Assembly (NCBI RefSeq): GCF_002284575.1
Contig: NZ_NPKJ01000075.1
Coordinates: 1-64,000 of the forward strand
Source of the DNA: Mesorhizobium temperatum
GTDB lineage: Bacteria; Pseudomonadota; Alphaproteobacteria; Rhizobiales; Rhizobiaceae
Direction: 5' to 3'
DNA: 64,000 nucleotides
Shown here: piece after piece, positions 8,416 to 17,262 of the stretch
Layout: every line of letters starts with the position of its first letter
Position numbering within the stretch: the stretch's first letter is position 1
Notes under the pieces: generated by a model
Seen by the model: only the letters and a program-made list of their open reading frames with translations
What the model was told of the DNA's origin: nothing
Databases searched by the model: none
Made by a program: the position numbers and the translations under genes

Positions 8416-9288
8416 CTATCCGGCGAACGGCGCGTCCACGACGCCGCGCACGCCGGGTGTGAAAGCGAAGAGAGAGCCGGCCGTCGGCTCGGCGGCGATC
8501 TGCTCCCGCGTCGCCTCCAGTCGCGATGTGGTGATGTACAGAGTCTCGAGTTCAGGCCCGCCGAAAGCGCAGCAGGTCGGCTTCAACACCGGCACCTCGA
8601 CCACCCGGTCGATGCTCCCGTCGGGCAGGATGCGGACGACTCGCCGGCCTTCCCATTCGGCATTCCACACGGCGCCTTCAGCGTCGACGCACGAGCCGTC
8701 CGGAATGCCCGGCTCTCCCTTGAAATCGTTGAGGACTTGTCGGTTGCCTGGAACCCCGGTGCCCGGATCGTAGTCATAGACCCAGATGGTTCCGACGGAG
8801 GTGTCGGCGAAATACATGCGGCGCCCGTCGGGCGAGAAACAGGTCGAGTTGGCGCAGCCAACGCCGGTAATGATCGTCGTTACCGATTCGTCGGGATCGA
8901 TCCGCAACACGGTCGACTTTTCCGGTCCGGAACCCTCGTTCATTCCGCCAGCGATGAATCGGCCCTGGCGATCCGTGCGGCCGTCATTGAGGCGCGTCGC
9001 CAGTTTGTCGGGCTCGAAGCGATGGATCGTCGCGAGTTCGCCGGTACCGGGGTCGAAGAACGCCACCTCCCTTGCGAGGGCGAGAATGAAACCGCCTTTC
9101 TCGCGGGGCGCGAAGCAGCAGACGCGGTCCGCCATGGCGATTGAACCCGAAGCACCTGATGAGGGGTCGAGCCACCACAGACGCTTCCCGTGGATGTCCG
9201 TCCACCAGACCCGGCGGTCATGGTGGTTCCACAGAATTCCCTCGCCGTGCAGGTTACGGCAGTCGAGCGCGAGCTCGGCTCTGTCCAT
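8416..9288 (-). CDS. SMP-30/gluconolactonase/LRE-family lactonase
   Basis: The 290-residue beta-propeller enzyme has the SMP-30 metal-site landmarks: Glu in LHGEGILW near the N terminus, Asn in RLNDGRTDRQGRF and Asp in GIPDGSCVDAEG. Members hydrolyse sugar lactones to aldonic acids. I chose the start MDRAELALD because GGGGAGGAGAC sits directly upstream; an in-frame start 18 bases earlier lacks this spacing. It is the first gene of the minus-strand operon and implies that the imported sugar is oxidised to a lactone, although no sugar dehydrogenase is present in the operon. Confidence 0.88.
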   Translation of the reverse strand: MDRAELALDCRNLHGEGILWNHHDRRVWWTDIHGKRLWWLDPSSGASGSIAMADRVCCFAPREKGGFILALAREVAFFDPGTGELATIHRFEPDKLATRLNDGRTDRQGRFIAGGMNEGSGPEKSTVLRIDPDESVTTIITGVGCANSTCFSPDGRRMYFADTSVGTIWVYDYDPGTGVPGNRQVLNDFKGEPGIPDGSCVDAEGAVWNAEWEGRRVVRILPDGSIDRVVEVPVLKPTCCAFGGPELETLYITTSRLEATREQIAAEPTAGSLFAFTPGVRGVVDAPFAG

Positions 9289-9365
9289 GTCTCCTCCCCG
9301 GAGCACGTACCTTGGCTTCGTAACGAGCCGTCAGCGAAGCCGCTTCTTGTTGCCGAACTTTCTGG

Positions 9366-9384
9366 TGTCTGGTATATCACCTTG
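9366..9384. promoter_or_regulatory. Candidate GntR operator in the divergent promoter region
   Basis: The 99 bp between the SMP-30 and GntR starts contain GGTGTCTGGTATATCACC, whose ends (GGTG/CACC) are inverted and whose core TGGTATATCA resembles the short palindromes bound by FadR-subfamily regulators. This is one sequence with no second copy seen, so the assignment is weak. Confidence 0.3.
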
Positions 9385-9387
9385 CAG

Positions 9388-10113
9388 ATGGCAGGCAATA
9401 CCAAAATCAGCAGCCGGCTTCCCGTCGCCAGGATCAAGCGACCCAAATCGCTTGCGGAAACCGTGCTCCACCAGCTCCGCGAGTCGATCGTCCACGGCGA
9501 CCTCGCGTTGGGTCAGCCTCTCTCTGAACGTCAGCTCGCCGACGATCTCGGCGTGTCGAAGACTCCCGTCAGAGAGGCGCTCGCCCAGCTCCGCGCCGAG
9601 GGTCTGGTGCTGATCTATCCGCAGCGCGGCGCCTTCGTCTTCACGCTGAGCGCTCGCGAGGTTCATCAGATCTGTGAATTCCGGAGTGCGGTAGAAACGG
9701 CGGCGCTGAGGCTCGCCATCGCGCGCGGCCCAGATGGCTTCGCGGCGGAGCTTGAAGACATCGTGCGCGGCATGGCAGCCGCGCAGCGGCAGGGCGACCA
9801 GCGGCTCTATCTGTCCCTGGACACCCGCTATCACGCGGCCTTCTTCGAGCACTGCGGCAATAGCTATCTCCGCGACAGCTATGCGCGCTATGTCGGCAAG
9901 ATCGCAGCGCTCCGGACCCACCTTGCCGGCAAGCCGCTTCACACGAAGCTGTCGTTCCAGGAGCATCGACAGATGCTCGACACCATCCGGCGTGGCGACG
10001 CAGACGCAACGATAGCGGTTCTGGATATCCATATCGGACGGACGCGCGAGACCTATTCCAACGGAATCGAGGACATTGCCGCCGCGGATAAAGGAATTCC
10101 GGAGGCGAGCTGA
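9388..10113 (+). CDS. GntR-family regulator, FadR/FCD subfamily
   Basis: From MAGNTKISS the protein has 241 residues. It has an N-terminal winged helix (about 20-85) with SERQLADDLGVSKTPVREAL, followed by an all-helical FCD effector domain (about 95-220) containing DTRYHAAFFEHCGN and a downstream EHRQML histidine segment typical of the metal-binding pocket. FCD ligands are usually sugar acids or other carboxylates, fitting the lactonase/aldolase neighbourhood. Its stop overlaps the next ATPase start (TGATG), so the regulator is co-transcribed with the plus-strand importer while facing the minus-strand operon. It probably controls both. No strong ribosome-binding site precedes the ATG. Confidence 0.88.
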   Translation: MAGNTKISSRLPVARIKRPKSLAETVLHQLRESIVHGDLALGQPLSERQLADDLGVSKTPVREALAQLRAEGLVLIYPQRGAFVFTLSAREVHQICEFRSAVETAALRLAIARGPDGFAAELEDIVRGMAAAQRQGDQRLYLSLDTRYHAAFFEHCGNSYLRDSYARYVGKIAALRTHLAGKPLHTKLSFQEHRQMLDTIRRGDADATIAVLDIHIGRTRETYSNGIEDIAAADKGIPEAS

Positions 10114-11627
10114 TGGCGGCACCGCTCCTCGACCTCAGCGGCATCACGAAGTGGTACGGCACGACGCGGGCCCTTGGCGACGTCGATTTCGATCTGAGGC
10201 AGGGCGAGGTGCATGCGCTTGTCGGCGAAAATGGCGCCGGGAAATCGACACTCCTCGCCATCCTCTCCGGTGTGGTCGCGCCCGACAAGGGTACGATCAA
10301 CATAGACGGGCGGGCGGTCACCATTGACGACCCCTCCAGAGCGCAAGCGCTCGGCATCAGCACAGTCTTCCAGGAGCTTAGCCTCGCCGGGGCCCTAACG
10401 GTCGCCGAGAACGTCTTTGTCGGCCGAGCTCCGACGGCCTGCGGGGTCATACGCTGGAGCGAGCTCCGGCGGCGGACCCAGCAGATCCTCTCCCCCTTCG
10501 GCATCGAAATCGATGTCGGTCGCCCGGTTGACCGCTTGCCCGCGGGCACGCGCCAGCTCGTCGAGATTGCCAAGGCGCTGTCGCTCGACGCTCGCATCCT
10601 TCTCCTCGACGAGCCCACCTCGGCGCTCACCTCCGATGAGGTCGCAGCGCTGTTTGACATCATCACTCGGCTTAAGACCCGGGGCATCGGCATCGTCTAT
10701 GTGAGCCATCACATGGCCGAGGTCTTCCGGATTGCCGACCGCGTCACCGTGCTGCGCGATGGCCGAAGGATGACCACGCGCGCGGTGACGGAGACGTCGA
10801 TCGACGACGTCGTGCGCGCCATGGTCGGCCGGAACCTCGAAATCTTCGCAGCCGAGACGGCGCTCGTGCCGGGTCCGGTGGCGCTTGCAGTCCGTGGCAA
10901 CGGAGCCAAGGGCAAATCTCGACATCTGGAGCTTGAAATACGGTTCGGTGAGGTCGTCGGTCTCGCGGGCCTGATGGGATCGCGCCGCAGCGAGCTTGCA
11001 CGCAGCCTCGTCGGCCTGCGGCAGCCGTCTGGAGGAACTGCGATCGAGATCAAGGGCCGTCCGACGCGCCTGCGTGGTCTCCGCGACGCGATGGCCCGCG
11101 GCATCGCCTATGTGCCGGATGATCGCAAAGCCGAAGGCCTGTTCCTGTCGATGTCGGTCACCGATAATTTCGTCGTGACTGCGCTTCGTCGGTTCGCGCG
11201 GCTCGGTTGGATTGAGAGGGCGGCGGCGACGGCGGCGGCAGGTAGGGCGGTCGAACGCTTCCGGATACGAGTGCCGAGCCTTGCGGCGGCGGCTGGAAAA
11301 CTCAGCGGCGGCAACCAGCAGAAACTGATGCTGTCGAAGTGGCTTGCGAGCGACCCGGCGATCGTCGTGATTGACGAGCCGACCAAGGGCGTCGACGTCG
11401 AAGCAAAAAGGGAGATCCACAAGGAAATCCGCCGCCTCGCTGCTGCCGGTAAGGCGATTCTCTTGATCTCCTCCGACCTCCCGGAGCTCTTCACCATCTC
11501 CGATCGGATCGTCGTCATGCGAGAGGGACAGATCGTCGGCGATCTCCCGACACGTTTGGCAACGGAAGAGAGCGTAATGGCTCTTGCCTCCGGCATCGGT
11601 CACAAGCGCGAAGGGGAGGCGGCATGA
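10113..11627 (+). CDS. Second ribose-type ABC ATPase (RbsA family)
   Basis: The 504-residue protein has two nucleotide-binding domains. The first has Walker A GENGAGKST, signature LPAGTRQLVEIAKAL and Walker B ILLLDEPTSAL. The second has a non-canonical P-loop (LMGSRRSE), signature LSGGNQQKLML and VVIDEPTKGVDVEAK. It energises import by the RbsC-type permease that overlaps its stop by four bases. It is clearly distinct from the ATPase at 5749-7251 (different P-loop surroundings), so the two importers are not a recent tandem duplication. Confidence 0.93.
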   Translation: MAAPLLDLSGITKWYGTTRALGDVDFDLRQGEVHALVGENGAGKSTLLAILSGVVAPDKGTINIDGRAVTIDDPSRAQALGISTVFQELSLAGALTVAENVFVGRAPTACGVIRWSELRRRTQQILSPFGIEIDVGRPVDRLPAGTRQLVEIAKALSLDARILLLDEPTSALTSDEVAALFDIITRLKTRGIGIVYVSHHMAEVFRIADRVTVLRDGRRMTTRAVTETSIDDVVRAMVGRNLEIFAAETALVPGPVALAVRGNGAKGKSRHLELEIRFGEVVGLAGLMGSRRSELARSLVGLRQPSGGTAIEIKGRPTRLRGLRDAMARGIAYVPDDRKAEGLFLSMSVTDNFVVTALRRFARLGWIERAAATAAAGRAVERFRIRVPSLAAAAGKLSGGNQQKLMLSKWLASDPAIVVIDEPTKGVDVEAKREIHKEIRRLAAAGKAILLISSDLPELFTISDRIVVMREGQIVGDLPTRLATEESVMALASGIGHKREGEAA

Positions 11628-12610
11628 GCGTCGACGAGGTCGGTCGGTGGCCTTCGCGTGTCGGCAGCCGTGTCCTTCGGCGCTTCGTCGAGACGCGCGA
11701 GTTGACGCTCCTGGTTCTTATCGTTGCGATCATCGTCGGAATGTCGCTGGCTTCGCCGGTCTTCCTGTCGCTGGCGAACTTCCGTGCGATAGCCATCGGC
11801 ATGGCGCCGACCGTGATCATCGCTGTGGGCATGACGGTGCTCCTGGTCTCTGGTGGATTCGATCTCTCGGTCGGCTCCGTGCTGGCGCTAGCGAGCACCG
11901 TGACGGCGCTTCTTCTGTTAAGCGGCGCCTCCATCCCGCTGGCGATTCTTGGTGCGCTTGCTCTTGGCGTCATCATCGGCCTTGCCAACGGCATCGTCGT
12001 CACCAGGATCGGTGTCAATCCCCTGGTCGCCACTCTCGGCTCGATGTCGATCGCCCGCGGGATCGCCTTGGTGTTGACGGAAGGATTCTCGCTGATCAAT
12101 CTACCGCCGGCCTTCGGGTGGGCCGGCCGCGCCGAGATTCTCGGCCTGCCGTTTCTTCTTTGGGTCGCGCTCGCACTAGTTGTCGTCTTCGACCTCGCCA
12201 TGCGGCATGGAAGCTTCTTCCGGCAACTTTACTATATCGGCTCGAACGAGAAGGCGGCGCGTCTGTCCGGTTTGGCCGTCGATCGCGTCCGCACGCTCGC
12301 CTACATGCTGAGCGGTCTGCTCGCCGCGCTTGCCGGCGTCCTCCTCGCCTCGCGGCTGATGAGCGGTACGCCTACGGCCGGCAACGCGCTCGAATTGCAG
12401 GTGCTCGCAGCCGCCGTGATCGGCGGCGCAAGCCTGCGCGGCGGGGAGGGCACCGTCCTGGGTGCGTTTCTCGGCGTCGTCTTCGTCGCCTTGATCAACA
12501 ACGCCATGACCATGCTCGCCGTGTCGATCTACTGGCAGATGATCGTCACCGGCGCCGTTCTTGTCGTGGCCGTTGCGCTCGACATGCTGGTGCGCCGCGG
12601 CGACGAGTAA
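11624..12610 (+). CDS. Second ribose-type ABC permease (RbsC family)
   Basis: The 328-residue multi-span membrane protein carries VLLVSGGFDLSVGSVLALAS, PLVATLGSMSIARGIALVL and AAAVIGGASLRGGEGTVLGA, which are the RbsC-family landmarks. Its start overlaps the ATPase gene. A 42-bp gap follows before the binding-protein gene. Its substrate should be the same as that of the following binding protein. Confidence 0.92.
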   Translation: MSVDEVGRWPSRVGSRVLRRFVETRELTLLVLIVAIIVGMSLASPVFLSLANFRAIAIGMAPTVIIAVGMTVLLVSGGFDLSVGSVLALASTVTALLLLSGASIPLAILGALALGVIIGLANGIVVTRIGVNPLVATLGSMSIARGIALVLTEGFSLINLPPAFGWAGRAEILGLPFLLWVALALVVVFDLAMRHGSFFRQLYYIGSNEKAARLSGLAVDRVRTLAYMLSGLLAALAGVLLASRLMSGTPTAGNALELQVLAAAVIGGASLRGGEGTVLGAFLGVVFVALINNAMTMLAVSIYWQMIVTGAVLVVAVALDMLVRRGDE

Positions 12611-12652
12611 GCCAGGGCCCACTAGGCCCCAACCGAAGAAGGGAGGAAACTG

Positions 12653-13651
12653 ATGACGACACTCGATCTCGACCGCCGCAGCCTGATGAAGTTCGGCGGC
12701 ATTGGCCTTGCCGGGACGGGACTCGGCCTCGTACCCCAATTCAGCGATGAAGCGCTCGCCCAGGGCGAGGGCATGGAATACGTGTTTCTCTCCATCGTCA
12801 CGCAGGTGCCGTTCTGGGTCGACCACCGCAAAGCTCTCGAAGACGCCGCTAGATCGCTGAACATCAAGACGAGCTTCACCGGCCCGCTCGACTTCGACAC
12901 CGTCGCCCAGGCGCGGCAACTCGATGAGCTGATCGCGCGGAAGCCGGCCGGCCTCCTGATCTTTCCTGGCGACGCCGCCTCGCTTGCGGCCGGCATCGAC
13001 CGCGCCGTCGATGCCGGAATTCCGGTCGCTATGATCATCGGCGACGCGCCGGGCACCAAACGCGCCGTGTATCTCGGCATCTCGAACCTCGAAGCCGGCA
13101 AGGTCGGGGGCAAGATGCTTGCCGAGGCGATCGGCGGCAAAGGCAAGGTGATCCTCGGTTCGTTCCCCGCGCCTTCGGTTCTGGAGCGGGTCGAAGGCTA
13201 CAAGGCCTACTTCAAGGAATCTGCGTCCGAAATCGAAGTAGTCGACGTGGTCAACGACAAAGCGGACCCGTCTTATGCCCCCACGGCCTACAGCCAGTCA
13301 CTCCTCGCTCATCCTGACGTGGTCGGTATCGGCGGCACCGACGGCGACAGCGGCAAAGGTGCTGCCATCGCGGTGCATGAGACCGGTCGCCAAGGCCAGG
13401 TCAAGATCGTCGCGATGGACCGGAACGACGACATGCTTCCCTACATAGAGGACGGAACGATCGTCGGCGCCGTGGTTCAAAAATCCTATGTCGAAGCTTT
13501 TCTCGCCGTGCATCTCCTTCATTGGCTGAATACCGATGGCATGAAGGTCGTGCCGGACTACAAAGCGGCTGGCGTCAATCCTTTGCCGGAAAAAGTCGAG
13601 ACTGGCGTGATGCGCCTTACCAAGGATAACGTCGCCCAATTCAAACACTGA
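12653..13651 (+). CDS. Ribose-type sugar-binding protein with Tat-like signal
   Basis: The 332-residue protein begins DRRSLMKFGGIGLAG, a twin-arginine motif followed by a hydrophobic stretch, so it may be exported folded by Tat, unlike the Sec-type binding protein at 7336. The mature part is a type I periplasmic binding fold (LIFPGDAASLAAGIDRAVDAG, IGGTDGDSGKGAA). GGGAGGAAACTG precedes the ATG. It completes the plus-strand importer and is followed by a strong hairpin. Confidence 0.9.
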   Translation: MTTLDLDRRSLMKFGGIGLAGTGLGLVPQFSDEALAQGEGMEYVFLSIVTQVPFWVDHRKALEDAARSLNIKTSFTGPLDFDTVAQARQLDELIARKPAGLLIFPGDAASLAAGIDRAVDAGIPVAMIIGDAPGTKRAVYLGISNLEAGKVGGKMLAEAIGGKGKVILGSFPAPSVLERVEGYKAYFKESASEIEVVDVVNDKADPSYAPTAYSQSLLAHPDVVGIGGTDGDSGKGAAIAVHETGRQGQVKIVAMDRNDDMLPYIEDGTIVGAVVQKSYVEAFLAVHLLHWLNTDGMKVVPDYKAAGVNPLPEKVETGVMRLTKDNVAQFKH

Positions 13652-13661
13652 GCGACAGGCC

Positions 13662-13685
13662 GGGCCGCGGACCTTCCGCGGTCCG
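13662..13685 (+). terminator. Strong hairpin after the second ribose-type importer
   Basis: GGCCGCGGA and TCCGCGGTCC pair around a three-base loop to give a nine-bp, GC-rich stem starting 11 bases after the binding-protein stop. There is no T-run, so it may act as a transcript 3' stabiliser or a weak terminator. The remaining ~225 bp to the convergent ABC gene holds nothing recognisable. Confidence 0.5.
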
Positions 13686-13912
13686 GCGGGCGCGCGGGCC
13701 GGGTGCGGCTGATTGCATGTCCTTATCATCGTCGGAAGATGAAGATCGAGCGCTGGCTGTTGTTTCAGCGGCGGTGGGGGGAATCGGCCGTGCCCTCGCG
13801 GAGGGCTTCGTTGGGGCCGGCCTTCCTGCTCCGGCAAGTCCGTATCTAGCCTGAATTCCGCAGCCGGCGGTTCCGCTAAGGCCGGCTCGTGGCTATCTGG
13901 CCGATGATTTAC

Positions 13913-14995
13913 CTAGAGCCTGCAACTGCGCCCCTGACCGTCGAAAACATGAGCGTCGGCCGGGTCGAAGCGGAAGCGGACAGACGAACCGATCGTTGCG
14001 GCCGGTTTGCCTTGCAGTTCCACTGTCACGAGCTGGGGCAGGCCGTCGACCTTCAGGTAGAGCAGACTCGTGCCGCCGAGCCGCTCGACGAGGACGATCT
14101 CGGCCGCAATGCCCTTGTCCTCGACAAGCGAAATGGCGTTGGGACGCACGCCGATCTCCGCGGTGCCGCCGGGCGCGAGGCGCAGGCCTTCGCGCGTGGA
14201 GAAGAGCGGCTGGCGGTCCGCCGCGAGACGGAAGGCGATGGCATCGCCCACGCGCTCCGCGACGGCCGGAAGAAAGTTCATCTTCGGCTGGCCGAGAAAG
14301 CCGGCGACGAAGCGGTTGGCCGGCCGCTCGTGGAGATCGAGCGGCCGGCCTTGTTGCACGACCCGGCCCTTGTCCAGGATGACGATGCGGTCCGCCAGCG
14401 TCATCGCCTCGACCTGGTCATGCGTGACATAGATCATGGTTGTTTCGAGCTGCCTGTGGAGCCGCGCGATCTCGACCCGCATCTGCGCGCGCAGGTCGGC
14501 ATCGAGATTGGAGAGCGGCTCGTCGAACAGGAAGACATCGGGTTTGCGCACGATCGCCCGGCCGATCGCCACGCGCTGGCGCTGGCCTCCGGAAAGCTCG
14601 CGCGGCTTGCGCGACAGGAGCTCCTCCAGGCGCAATATGGCCGCCGCCTCGACGACCTTCCGGTCGATCTCGGCCCTGGCCGTGCCGAGCATCTTCAGGG
14701 CGAAGCCCATATTCTCGGCCACGCTCATATGCGGGTAGAGTGCATAGGACTGGAACACCATCGCAATGCCGCGGTCGGCCGCCGCCACGTCGTTCATAGG
14801 CCTGCCGCCGATGCAGACTTCGCCCGAACTGACGGATTCCAGCCCGGCGATCATCCGGAGCAAAGTCGACTTGCCGCAGCCCGAGGGGCCGACGAAGACG
14901 ACGAACTCGCGGTCGTTCACGGTCAGCGACACGTCGCGCACGGCCTCGACACGGCCAAAAGTCTTCGAGACGTTCTTCAGTTCGACGGACGCCAA
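13913..14995 (-). CDS. CUT1 ABC transporter ATPase (UgpC/MalK type)
   Basis: The 360-residue protein has Walker A GPSGCGKST, signature LSGGQRQRVAIGRAI, Walker B VFLFDEPLSNLD and the H-loop VTHDQVEAMTLADR. A C-terminal TOBE/OB regulatory domain (about 240-360, with LGGTSLLYLKVDG) follows. It forms a homodimer serving the two CUT1 permeases upstream. It is the last gene of the operon, with one base between its start and the RidA stop. Confidence 0.92.
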   Translation of the reverse strand: MASVELKNVSKTFGRVEAVRDVSLTVNDREFVVFVGPSGCGKSTLLRMIAGLESVSSGEVCIGGRPMNDVAAADRGIAMVFQSYALYPHMSVAENMGFALKMLGTARAEIDRKVVEAAAILRLEELLSRKPRELSGGQRQRVAIGRAIVRKPDVFLFDEPLSNLDADLRAQMRVEIARLHRQLETTMIYVTHDQVEAMTLADRIVILDKGRVVQQGRPLDLHERPANRFVAGFLGQPKMNFLPAVAERVGDAIAFRLAADRQPLFSTREGLRLAPGGTAEIGVRPNAISLVEDKGIAAEIVLVERLGGTSLLYLKVDGLPQLVTVELQGKPAATIGSSVRFRFDPADAHVFDGQGRSCRL

Positions 14996-14996
14996 G

Positions 14997-15422
14997 TCAC
15001 GACCCCTTCGCAGCGACGGCCCACATTTCGATCTCCACCAGGAAGCCTGGGAGAAGAGCGGACTGCACGGCAGTGCACACGGGCAGCGGCTCTACCATCA
15101 CCTTCTCGTAGACGGCGTTGAAGCGCGCCCAATGGCGAAGGTCGGCGAGGTAGACGTTGACCTTGAAGACGTCGCGCAGCCCGCAATCAGCGGTGGCCAG
15201 CTGCCTTTCGCAGTTCTGCAGCGTCGCGGCGGCCTGCTCCTCGATCGTATCGCCCACGACATTGCCGTCCATGTCGACGGCGACCTGGCCGGAGTTGACG
15301 ACGAGATGACGGGCGTCCACCTGCAGCACCGGCGAATAGGGCCCGGCGGTTACATGCTGGGTCGCGCCGCGCGGACGGCTCTTCAGCGGATGCAGCGCTT
15401 CGTTGCCGATTGTCTCGTCCAT
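14997..15422 (-). CDS. RidA (YjgF/YER057c/UK114) family protein
   Basis: From MDETIGNEALHP the protein has 141 residues with the RidA-fold pattern: YSPVLQVDARHLVVNSGQVA, then VFKVNVYLADLRHWARFN and ALLPGFLVEIEMWAV. Canonical RidA deaminates reactive enamines/imines using an arginine near the C terminus. Here the segment ending VEIEMWAV lacks an obvious equivalent, so this may be one of the non-deaminase Rid subfamilies. Its position between permease and ATPase genes, together with a nearby creatininase-like amidohydrolase, suggests the cluster handles a nitrogen-containing compound. Confidence 0.85.
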   Translation of the reverse strand: MDETIGNEALHPLKSRPRGATQHVTAGPYSPVLQVDARHLVVNSGQVAVDMDGNVVGDTIEEQAAATLQNCERQLATADCGLRDVFKVNVYLADLRHWARFNAVYEKVMVEPLPVCTAVQSALLPGFLVEIEMWAVAAKGS

Positions 15423-15426
15423 GATG

Positions 15427-16314
15427 CTATCCCTTGACCGAGCCGTTGAGCAGGCCTTCGACGACAAAGCGCCATACGAGGACGACCAGCACCAGGGTCG
15501 GAACGATTGCGATGAAGATTGCCGTGTTGAGCAGGCTCCACGAGACATCGGTGTTGCGCGCCAGGGCAGCCATCACCACTGATACCGGCCGGGTGGCGGC
15601 GTCGCCGGACAAGACCATGGAGAACATGAATTCGGAATAGGAGAGCATGAAGGCGAACAGGCCGGTCGCGCCGATCGACGGCAAGGCGAGCGGCAACGCG
15701 ACGCGCAGGAAGGCCTGCAGACGACTGCAATGGTCGAGGACTGCAGCCTCGAACAGCTCCTGCGGCATCTTGCGGAAGAAGACGGAGAGGATCAGCACGG
15801 TGAAGGGCAGGGCCTTGGCCGTGTGGACGAGGATGATCCCGATCCGGGTTCCGGTCAGCCCCAGGCCCTCGAGCATCATGTAGATCGGGGTCACCAGCGC
15901 TATCGCCGGAACCAGCGGCGACAGGATCAGGAACATGAAGCTGAGCTTCTTTCCGGGAAATGCATGGCGCGCGTAGATGAAGGCTGCAGGTGCGCCGAGG
16001 AGCATGTTGAGCAGCATTGCGCTCAACGCAATGATGGAAGAATTGACAAGGCTCTGCGGCACCTGGCGCGCGGCGTCCGAGATCATCGCGCGGTTGGCGC
16101 TTGCCTGCCGGTAGGATGCCGGCAACTCGCCGGTGAAGACATAGCGATAGCTTTCGAGGCTCGGTCCCTCGGAAAGAACGCTGCGGTTGGGGTCAAGCAG
16201 AATGCGGTCCGGTACCAGGCTGCCATAGAGCGCAAGCGCCACCGGCCCACCGGTGAAGAGCAGGATCAGTGCAGCGAAGAGGAAGGTGAGCAGCGGATTG
16301 CGGCGGCCTGGCAT
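15427..16314 (-). CDS. CUT1 ABC permease (MalG type)
   Basis: The 295-residue inner-membrane protein has about six spans and the cytoplasmic EAA loop FEAAVLDHCSRLQAFLRVAL near residues 190-210 that contacts the ATPase. It pairs with the permease encoded immediately upstream. The stop lies four bases before the RidA start, so the two are translationally close. It carries a longer than usual first periplasmic loop after span 1 (about 70 residues). Confidence 0.9.
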   Translation of the reverse strand: MPGRRNPLLTFLFAALILLFTGGPVALALYGSLVPDRILLDPNRSVLSEGPSLESYRYVFTGELPASYRQASANRAMISDAARQVPQSLVNSSIIALSAMLLNMLLGAPAAFIYARHAFPGKKLSFMFLILSPLVPAIALVTPIYMMLEGLGLTGTRIGIILVHTAKALPFTVLILSVFFRKMPQELFEAAVLDHCSRLQAFLRVALPLALPSIGATGLFAFMLSYSEFMFSMVLSGDAATRPVSVVMAALARNTDVSWSLLNTAIFIAIVPTLVLVVLVWRFVVEGLLNGSVKG

Positions 16315-16315
16315 C

Positions 16316-17194
16316 TCAGTCGCCCTCGAACAGGTCGGACGGCAAGGCGCGGGTGATCGCCAGGATCATCACTGCGGAGATCGCCACGACGATGAAGGCG
16401 ACCGCCGAGCCCGTGCCGAAGTCGTACATCGAGAAGCTTTCCTTCCAGATCTGGAAGGAGAGCAGCGTGGTGGCCGTGCCGGGCCCGCCGCCGGTCATGG
16501 CGTAGACGAGGTCGTAGGTCGTGAAGGCCGCCAGGGCATTGTAGATCAGGAGCACCACGATCATCGGCTTGATCTCGGGAAGGATCACATGGCGGAAGCG
16601 CCGGGCCGGACTGCGGCAATCGATCGCCGCGGCCTCCAGCGTCTCCGAATTGATCGCCGAAAGCGCCGCCATGATGAGCACCACGGCGAAGGGGATCTGA
16701 GTCCAGACATGCGCCACCACGACTGAGATCAGCGCGAGCTTCGGCGAGGTAAGCCAGGGAATGGAGCCGTCGATCGCCCCCAGCGCGCGCAGCGTGCCGT
16801 TGAGCACGCCGAAACTGGGATGGAACACCCAGATCCACAGCACCGCGCTGATTGCCCCGGGCAGCACCCAGGGCAGGAGCACGATCGAGCGGACGATCTT
16901 CGAGCCGAGGAACCGGCGCTGGAGGAACAGCGCGGTCAAGGTGCCGAGCACCACCACCAGGGGGGCGGCAATCGCGGTGAAGAGCAGGGAATTGTAGAGC
17001 GCATCGAGGAAATAACCGCTCTTGACCACGCGGACATAGTTGTCGATGCCCGTAAACGGCGTGTCGGGGAAAAGCAGCAGCACCGAATGCATGCTGGTCC
17101 ACAGCGCATAGGCGATCGGATAGATCGTCATCAGCGCGACCGGCAGCAGCGCCGGCAGGAGCCAGATGGCCGGAAAGCGTTGCGTGGTCCACAT
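16316..17194 (-). CDS. CUT1 ABC permease (MalF/UgpA type)
   Basis: The 292-residue protein has about six membrane spans (LLPALLPVALMTIYPIAYAL is the first) and an EAA loop LEAAAIDCRSPARRFRHVIL. It heterodimerises with the MalG-type permease one base downstream. Its gene lies 68 bp after the binding-protein stop, which may leave room for a processing or attenuation site. Confidence 0.9.
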   Translation of the reverse strand: MWTTQRFPAIWLLPALLPVALMTIYPIAYALWTSMHSVLLLFPDTPFTGIDNYVRVVKSGYFLDALYNSLLFTAIAAPLVVVLGTLTALFLQRRFLGSKIVRSIVLLPWVLPGAISAVLWIWVFHPSFGVLNGTLRALGAIDGSIPWLTSPKLALISVVVAHVWTQIPFAVVLIMAALSAINSETLEAAAIDCRSPARRFRHVILPEIKPMIVVLLIYNALAAFTTYDLVYAMTGGGPGTATTLLSFQIWKESFSMYDFGTGSAVAFIVVAISAVMILAITRALPSDLFEGD

Positions 17195-17262
17195 CGGCAG
17201 GTCCGCTTTTCAGTTGGACGGCGAGCGGCCGGTATCGGCAACTCGCCGCTTTTATCGCGGAC

